The notes beneath the pieces were generated by a model. That model made no database searches, was not told where the DNA came from, and was given only the letters and a program-made list of their open reading frames with translations. A stretch of DNA of 11,069 bases. It comes from Saprospirales bacterium. Its GTDB lineage: Bacteria; Bacteroidota; Bacteroidia; Chitinophagales; Saprospiraceae. Where the stretch lies: contig DLXL01000463.1 in the NCBI GenBank assembly GCA_003448025.1, positions 1,156-12,224 of the forward strand. Reading direction: 5' to 3'. Within the stretch, counting starts at the first letter, position 1, and each line of letters starts with the position of its first letter. The position numbers and the translations under genes are program-made. Below, piece by piece: positions 8,501 to 11,069 of this stretch.

Positions 8501-8691
8501 ATTCCTACCGTGGGCGTCCAGTTGAAACTCAGGTAATCGCCTGAAATATCCCCCTGCAACTGAACTGGCGAGATAGGAGGGCATATATATATATCCTCAC
8601 CAGCATTTACCGTGATCGGACACTGCGCCTGGCCTTTTGAAAACCCAAAAAAAGCCAGCAAAACAAAAAGCGTAAATCGATTTTGATCCAT
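2581..8691 (-). CDS. Giant secreted multi-repeat surface protein with T9SS type B C-terminal sorting domain
   Basis: A 2036-residue exported protein. Order: signal peptide 1-23 (MDQNR, hydrophobic core, cleavage likely near GQAQ); an Ig/PKD-like domain ~24-90; a carbohydrate-binding-like domain ~93-258 (starts NLIQNGDFEDGNSGF, ends GGNDFALDDIFF, with conserved cysteines); 18 tandem Ig/PKD-like repeats ~284-1767; a SprB-type repeat ~1785-1855 (GGRPPYRYSIDGG ... GSYGMVVEDSNGC); a last Ig-like domain ~1858-1937 (LSCTDCPNPWAKP); and the gliding-associated/T9SS type B sorting domain 1942-2036 (IYPPNIFSPNQDGENDYF, FDRWGE, WDGTFKGEPMNPGVYVW). T9SS substrates cross the outer membrane and are released or held at the surface; roles known for this architecture are adhesion, gliding and polymer binding, and which applies here cannot be told. 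No catalytic domain is visible. It is a single gene, divergent from uvrC with a 79-bp spacer. The start at 8691 is set by the signal peptide; no Shine-Dalgarno is evident. The frame is unbroken. Confidence 0.93.
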   Translation of the reverse strand: MDQNRFTLFVLLAFFGFSKGQAQCPITVNAGEDIYICPPISPVQLQGDISGDYLSFNWTPTVGMVGGNTLTPTVTVSQTTSYVLTAVAADFSNNLIQNGDFEDGNSGFTSDYGFNPGNLVPEGVYDILDNPQNSHPGFAPCGDHTSGNGNMMAVNGAGTPNQDVWCQTVSVMPNTSYVFSAWVTSLVASSPALLQFNINGTPLGPVFSAPSSTCNWQNYFQVWNSGANSSATICIVNQNTTLGGNDFALDDIFFNATCPVTDTVVVNVVNVNAVASPSVVTIPCEGATIQLSGNGSSTGPNIEYEWTTGNGNIVSGVNTLTPSVDAPGEYTLTVSYVVNGNAVCSRTANVNVILNPNPIAAWITPPQPLGCGAPTTILFGNSSQPGFSSYQWSTQNGNIVGSTDQKNCTVNQVGTYELVVTNTQTGCTASAEVTIIQATNPPVSIATSNGIITCINDSVPLFGTGSSNGPVFTYNWTALSGQITGPVNTLNTSAGAGGVYVLSVTNTSNNCITRDTVIVPANIVPPTILDSLPSVLSCDPNQDTISIFINVGPPELVLINWSTANGHIVSGQDTTDLQVDQPGTYFVSVFDSSNGCYNYDTLQVFANFAVPNAQILPADTITCQAPSIVLVGSGFSIGANFSIHWTSSNGGNIVSGDNTLSPTVNAAGDYWLILRDSVSLCADTAMVSVQADTNVVVAIANAPDTLTCLINQVSLNTMGSSNSGNLSYAWSTLDGNIVAGQGTPNPIVDAPGTYQLILTNLTNGCAALDLAIVAVNVAPPPISILPPGLLTCTQTNVILQGQLNSSDPMLFHWTASNGGNIFSGDSTLQPVVDQPGLYTVTVLNTINGCTATQTTTVVLDNITPTVLIGMPGSLTCSALTQTLSASGSSAGPEFVYQWSTSNGNILSGNNTLNPIVNAPGDYQLQITNNNNGCLANVSIQVIQDTVAPSALILTPSDTLTCLTTQLELIGDGTGTAQWTTQNGNILFTSGFSAQVDGPGIYLLTTTDPNNGCTATNTVAVYENQQIPIVSIAPPNILTCLETSVQVNTNAQGQSLQYLWQANGGNIVTGQTSSAIIVNQPGLYIVTVTDGVNGCTITTSVDVTQNIDLPNIQIVPPATITCDAPSVTITGQNLSLPGNFSYSWTASGGANIVSGANSLSPVIDAGGLVTFSCLNVDNGCSSTQTVNIAQNTVPPLADAGLNDTLSCLTNALVIQGSGTGSPGLIFSWVASGGGNILSGGNTPTPSVNQAGIYTLTVENPANGCTASDQVQIFNDLNAPVSNAGTAATLTCSVLQTTLNGSASTGQGFSYQWTASNGGNIMSGANTLTPLVNEPGVYTLAVTNAANGCVATSSVTVPENVTPPVVDAGTANNLTCLVQSLALSGSATGGAATYLWTTTNGNLVNGANTLTPQINQSGTYTFTATLNSNGCTATDVVVVGIDTLAPGFTIQLPGILTCAIQSTTLQGQVQQPGAGNIGASWSTVDGNIVSGSNSLTPSVDEPGTYVLTVTSSINGCVAQQVVQVQEDVTPPLAVAAPGGDLTCTIQSLSLNGTGSSTGSNMAYQWTASNGGTILSGANTLSPVVGSTGTYTLTVVNNTNGCVSSVITNVGSNTVLPVAAIASPQTLTCAQNTVVLDGSGSSQGAGYQASWATSGGNIVSGQGTYMPTVNEPGNYLLTVTNTNNGCVQTAQILVQENINTPGALIMPAAPLHCNRTEVTLLGSSPTIGAMQYSWTTSGGGNILSGANTPTPVVNAAGSYTIRIINPTNGCHSETTLLLEAIPDPDFVPAVVQPNCFITTGLLNFSQVSGGRPPYRYSIDGGLQYSGQTAYSGLLQGSYGMVVEDSNGCKAETNVTILQPFVPTIDISDIQKIDQGDSIQLAPLTNIPAGQIASWQWTPAKDLSCTDCPNPWAKPLYSQYYTVTVEDEDGCTAEERILVQVSRKRLIYPPNIFSPNQDGENDYFTLYAKGVVEIRKLAIFDRWGEALFVRERFLPNDESLGWDGTFKGEPMNPGVYVWYAEVVFPDGESEVIYGDVTILR
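2584..2868 (-). other. T9SS type B (gliding motility-associated, CHU_C-type) C-terminal sorting domain
   Basis: Codes for residues 1942-2036 of the giant protein. Landmarks are PPNIFSPNQDGENDYF, a middle IFDRWGEALF strand pair, WDGTFKG, and PGVYVWYAEVVF ending in GDVTILR at the exact C-terminus. This is the type B signal recognised by the T9SS outer-membrane machinery. A full set of T9SS genes is therefore expected elsewhere in the genome; none is in this window. Confidence 0.93.
3391..7842 (-). repeat. 18 tandem ~84-codon Ig/PKD-like repeats within the giant gene
   Basis: Each unit runs from a first cysteine (often T-C-x-x-x) through L-x-G-x-G-S, Y-x-W-T/S, G-N-I-V/L-S-G, N-T-L-x-P-x-V, P-G-x-Y-x-L-x-V-T-N, to a closing N-G-C. 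First-cysteine positions in the protein are 284, 371, 454, 538, 623, 708, 792, 876, 961, 1039, 1121, 1206, 1290, 1374, 1456, 1541, 1626 and 1710, so the period is 78-87 residues and mostly 84-85 (about 252 bp). The two cysteines per unit probably form a disulfide. Unit 9 (961-1012) is short by several residues before its W. Unit 11 (1121-1179) departs from the PG-Y-LTVTN strand and carries an extra cysteine. The units are well diverged in DNA, so this is an old array rather than a fresh expansion. Confidence 0.92.
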
Positions 8692-8751
8692 GTAGTCTAA
8701 GTTTTATACCACGCTGACAGATGCAATGGAACAAATGTACGATGCTTGATA

Positions 8752-8759
8752 TAGTTTTG
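8752..8759 (+). promoter_or_regulatory. TAnnTTTG -7 box in the divergent spacer, toward uvrC
   Basis: TAGTTTTG at 8752-8759 is an exact match to the Bacteroidota -7 consensus TAnnTTTG. It lies in the 79-bp spacer (8692-8770) between the divergent giant gene and uvrC. No convincing -33 TTTG is seen at the usual distance, and the box ends only 11 bp before the uvrC ATG at 8771, which would give a nearly leaderless mRNA. On the minus strand a TTTG at 8734-8737 followed 23 bp on by TATAAAAC is a weaker candidate for the giant gene. Confidence 0.4.
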
Positions 8760-8770
8760 CCCCAGCGATT

Positions 8771-10579
8771 ATGACCACTGAAGATTTTAAAATATTTGCG
8801 CCTTCCATTCCCACCGATCCCGGCATATATAAGTATATAGATGCCGAAGGAACGATTCTTTATGTGGGCAAGGCTAAAAACCTGCGGAATCGGCTGTCCT
8901 CTTATTTTGGGGATAAAAAACATCAATTGGCAAAAACCAAGGTGTTGGTGCGTCATGCCCATCATATTGAATTTACCATTGTAGAAACGGAAACAGATGC
9001 CTTGTTGCTGGAAAACACCTTGATCAAGAAGCACCAGCCGCGATATAACGTAATGCTCAAGGATGAGAAATCGCCACTCATCTATATCTGTATCAAAAAG
9101 GAAAGATTCCCCCGTGTATTCCTAACCAGAAAAACTTTTAAAGACGGCTCCACGTACTTTGGCCCCTATCTCCAAAAGTTCAGGGTGGAACAAATTGCCG
9201 AACTTATCCGCAAATTATTCCAACTCCGCACTTGTCAACTCAATCTTTCAGCAGAAAATATCAGGAACAACAAGTTCAAACCCTGTCTGGAATACCATAT
9301 CAAAAACTGTGCTGCCCCCTGTATTGCTCTGGAAACAGAAGAATCCTACAACAAAAAAATCGAATCCATTAAAAACATCCTCAAAGGGAATTTTTCAGCT
9401 GTAAAAAATCATCTCAAAGAAGAGATGCTGCGTTATGCTGAAAACATGCAATTCGAACATGCACAACAAACCAAGGAAAAACTTGCCTTGTTTGAAGACT
9501 ATCAGGGAAAAAGTACCGTAGTTAACCCATCTATCAAGGATGTGGATGTTTTTGCCATTGCCGATGACGAAAAAGAAGCATTTGTCAATTACCTCAAAGT
9601 AGCTAATGGCGCTGTGATTCACACCTACACACTAACCCTTACCAAAAATCTCGATGAAGACCGTGAAACCCTCCTGGTATATGCTATCCAGAATATGCGG
9701 GAACGGTTTCAGAGCATGACCCAGGAAATTATTGTGCCCTTCGAACTGGTGCTGCCGGAAAAGGATGTACAGATCACCGTCCCCAAAATCGGAGATAAAA
9801 AAAAGCTTCTTGAGCTATCTGAAAAAAATGTTCAGTACCACCTGTTACAAAAGAAAAAACAGGCTGCAAACGCCACCGGTAAACAAACCAGTGCTGAACG
9901 CATCCTTCGCACTTTACAATCGGATCTGCACATGGAGGCCATTCCGCTGTGGATGGAATGCTTTGACAACTCTAACCTCCACGGTACCAATCCGGTGTCA
10001 AGTTGTGTAGTATTCAAAAATGCCAAACCTGCTAAAAAAGACTACCGGCATTTTAACGTCAAAACGGTTGAAGGCCCGAATGACTTTGCCAGTATGGAAG
10101 AGGTGGTGCATCGGCGATATAAGCGCCTTCTTGAAGAGGATGCAGGGTTGCCCCAGTTGGTAATCATTGATGGTGGTAAAGGACAACTCAGTGCTGCAAT
10201 GAAGAGCATACGTGCACTCGGATTGGAAGGAAAAATGACGGTCATTGGTATTGCCAAACGTCTGGAAGAAATTTATTTCCCGGACGATCCCGTTCCGGCA
10301 CATATCAACAAGAAATCCGAATCGCTAAAACTCATCCAGCAGGCTCGTGATGAAGCGCACCGTTTTGGACTCACATTTCACCGAAACCAACGCAGTAAAA
10401 ATTTTATCAAAACCGAGCTCACGGATATTCCGGGCATCGGTGCTAAAACCTCAGAGAAACTGCTCCAGCATTTCGGCTCTCTCGCACGTATGCGAACAGC
10501 TGATCCGATAGAAGTGGAAAAATTGATTGGAAAAGTGGCAGCCGGTAAGGTCAAGGCGTATTTTGAGGCGGGTGCGTGA
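8771..10579 (+). CDS. uvrC: UvrABC excinuclease subunit C
   Basis: A dual-incision nuclease of nucleotide excision repair: after UvrA/UvrB load on damage, UvrC cuts 3' then 5' of the lesion (established for the family). At 602 residues it has the usual length. Domains: GIY-YIG nuclease ~16-95 (GIY 18-20, YVG 31-33, R40, E81); four cysteines fitting the UvrC iron-sulfur ligands, C155, C172, C180 and C184 (RTC, PCLEYH, NCAAPC); UvrB-binding UVR segment ~206-241; RNase H-like 5' nuclease ~395-545 with FDNSN (D399), IIDGGKGQL (D467) and ARDEAHRF (D527); tandem helix-hairpin-helix DNA-binding region ~549-598 (DIPGIGAKTSEKLL). All key motifs are present and the frame is intact, so it should be active. 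The ATG at 8771 gives the normal N-terminus (about 16 residues before GIY). No intrinsic terminator with a T-run follows; a palindromic repeat does. Confidence 0.98.
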   Translation: MTTEDFKIFAPSIPTDPGIYKYIDAEGTILYVGKAKNLRNRLSSYFGDKKHQLAKTKVLVRHAHHIEFTIVETETDALLLENTLIKKHQPRYNVMLKDEKSPLIYICIKKERFPRVFLTRKTFKDGSTYFGPYLQKFRVEQIAELIRKLFQLRTCQLNLSAENIRNNKFKPCLEYHIKNCAAPCIALETEESYNKKIESIKNILKGNFSAVKNHLKEEMLRYAENMQFEHAQQTKEKLALFEDYQGKSTVVNPSIKDVDVFAIADDEKEAFVNYLKVANGAVIHTYTLTLTKNLDEDRETLLVYAIQNMRERFQSMTQEIIVPFELVLPEKDVQITVPKIGDKKKLLELSEKNVQYHLLQKKKQAANATGKQTSAERILRTLQSDLHMEAIPLWMECFDNSNLHGTNPVSSCVVFKNAKPAKKDYRHFNVKTVEGPNDFASMEEVVHRRYKRLLEEDAGLPQLVIIDGGKGQLSAAMKSIRALGLEGKMTVIGIAKRLEEIYFPDDPVPAHINKKSESLKLIQQARDEAHRFGLTFHRNQRSKNFIKTELTDIPGIGAKTSEKLLQHFGSLARMRTADPIEVEKLIGKVAAGKVKAYFEAGA

Positions 10580-10582
10580 AGA

Positions 10583-10652
10583 TTTTACCGCGGAGGCGCT
10601 TTATGATAAGTTTCTTCAGTCGCCTCTGCGTCTCCGCGCCTCAGCGGTAAAA
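10583..10652. repeat. Long imperfect palindrome with CTCTGCG-type repeat sequence, downstream of uvrC
   Basis: TTTTACCGCGGAGGCG (10583-10598) pairs with CGCCTCAGCGGTAAAA (10637-10652), 15 of 16 bases complementary, and encloses 38 nt. The right half holds three variants of one short phrase: GCCTCTGCG, TCTCCGCG and GCCTCAGCGG (10622-10647). Phrases of this kind recur as interspersed repeats in many bacterial genomes, in my recollection. It starts 3 bp after the uvrC stop. It may protect the mRNA 3' end or stop transcription in a structure-dependent way, but it lacks a proper T-run on either strand. Confidence 0.75.
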
Positions 10653-10690
10653 AACCTACACACCTTTCAACATCCATAAATTCTTCACTT

Positions 10691-10981
10691 ATGAACAGCC
10701 GAAAATCTCTGTTGCTCCTTTCTGCCGGTATCCTGGCTACTTTTCTCTTTGCTTCCTGTGCCGATCAGGAACCTGTTCAGGAATGTTTGCGCGGAACCCA
10801 ATATGGCTTCCTGCGAGGCTTGTTACACGGCTTTATCACACCTATCAGCTTCATTGCAAGTCTGTTTGACGACAATGTTGCCATTTATGCCATCAATAAT
10901 ACCGGCGGCTGGTACGATCTCGGATTCCTCCTCGGCTCCAGCGGCTGGGGCTTTATGGCTGGTAATCGTTCGAAGAAGTAG
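10691..10981 (+). CDS. Small predicted lipoprotein of unknown function
   Basis: A 96-residue protein. The N-terminus is a lipoprotein signal: MNSRKS, a hydrophobic stretch (LLLLSAGILATFLF), then a lipobox-like FASC with the modified cysteine at residue 23, followed by ADQ. The mature part is about 74 residues, with a conserved-looking core (GFLRGLLHGFITPISFIASLFDDNVAIYAINNTGGWYDLGFLLGSS, residues 39-83) that contains a second hydrophobic stretch ~46-58 and a Gly/Trp/Tyr-rich end. I recall similar short 'GF..G..HG...P..FI.SLF.DNV..Y...N.GGWYD.GFLLG' proteins in many bacteria annotated only as hypothetical. No catalytic motif is seen. It is in the same direction as uvrC but 111 bp away with the palindrome between, so it is probably transcribed on its own. 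The ATG is set by the signal peptide. Confidence 0.88.
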   Translation: MNSRKSLLLLSAGILATFLFASCADQEPVQECLRGTQYGFLRGLLHGFITPISFIASLFDDNVAIYAINNTGGWYDLGFLLGSSGWGFMAGNRSKK

Positions 10982-10991
10982 GATATTGGGG

Positions 10992-11069
10992 GCATTTGAG
11001 TCATTTGGGGGTCATTTAGGTCATTTAGGTCATTTACGGGTCATTTAGGGGTCATTTAGGTCATTTAGG
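10992..11069. repeat. GTCATTTAG tandem repeat array, cut by the right edge
   Basis: Eight copies of the core CATTT start at 10993, 11002, 11013, 11022, 11031, 11042, 11053 and 11062. Spacings are 9 or 11 bp (9, 11, 9, 9, 11, 11, 9). The unit is GTCATTTAG, and the 11-bp units carry two extra G or C/G bases. It begins 11 bp after the lipoprotein stop codon and continues past the window, so total length is unknown. Confidence 0.9.

Noticed and set aside
8597..9034. Minus-strand open frame of 145 codons over the start of uvrC
   Set aside because: It lies antisense to the conserved GIY-YIG coding region and overlaps the giant gene's start in another frame; no recognisable protein.
10583..10652. 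Ordinary rho-independent terminator for uvrC
   Set aside because: The arms are far apart (38-nt loop), and the plus strand is followed by AAAAAACC rather than a T-run.
10749..11048. Plus-strand 99-codon frame overlapping the small lipoprotein
   Set aside because: It is a +1 shadow of the lipoprotein gene, and its C-terminus (GHLGHLGHL) is only the translated tandem repeat.

Overview
The window looks like chromosomal DNA of a Bacteroidota bacterium, most likely from the Saprospiria (Lewinella/Haliscomenobacter-type). The evidence is a giant secreted protein with a type IX secretion (T9SS) type B C-terminal sorting domain and a SprB repeat, 'GNIVSG..TL.P.V..PG.Y.LTVTN..NGC' repeats, an EAD11-like/WG-repeat protein, weak or absent Shine-Dalgarno sequences, and TAnnTTTG-like -7 promoter boxes. 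The assignment rests on recognised protein patterns only; no search was run.

Layout. 1-371 (+): the 3' part of a small heat-shock protein (Hsp20) gene, cut by the left edge, followed by a very strong intrinsic terminator (391-430). 528-1415 (+): a membrane-anchored protein with an N-terminal effector-associated-domain-like (EAD11-like) helical module, one transmembrane helix, a Ser/Thr/Pro/Lys-rich linker and a C-terminal WG-repeat-like piece. 1424-2326 (-): a single-domain, six-TM voltage-gated cation channel of the bacterial NaChBac/Nav/Cav type, convergent with the previous gene and only 8 bp from it. Its filter reads TLEGW rather than TLESW, which hints at calcium permeability. 2327-2580: a spacer with two hairpins, one of them pointing head-on into the next gene. 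2581-8691 (-): a 2036-residue secreted protein made of a signal peptide, an Ig/PKD-like domain, a carbohydrate-binding-like domain, 18 tandem ~84-residue two-cysteine Ig/PKD-like repeats, a SprB repeat, one more Ig-like domain and a T9SS sorting domain. 8692-8770: a divergent promoter region. 8771-10579 (+): uvrC, complete. 10583-10652: a long imperfect palindrome containing CTCTGCG-type repeat sequence. 10691-10981 (+): a small predicted lipoprotein of unknown function. 10992-11069: a short-period tandem repeat of GTCATTTAG running off the right edge.

The genes do not form one operon; they look like single-gene units with alternating orientation. The recurring theme is the cell envelope (membrane-anchored adaptor, ion channel, giant surface protein, lipoprotein) beside two housekeeping stress genes (hsp20, uvrC). 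No CRISPR array, insertion sequence, tRNA or rRNA was recognised. The two most interesting items are the channel with the glycine-containing filter and the EAD11-like/TM/WG protein next to it. A functional link between those two is only a positional suggestion.
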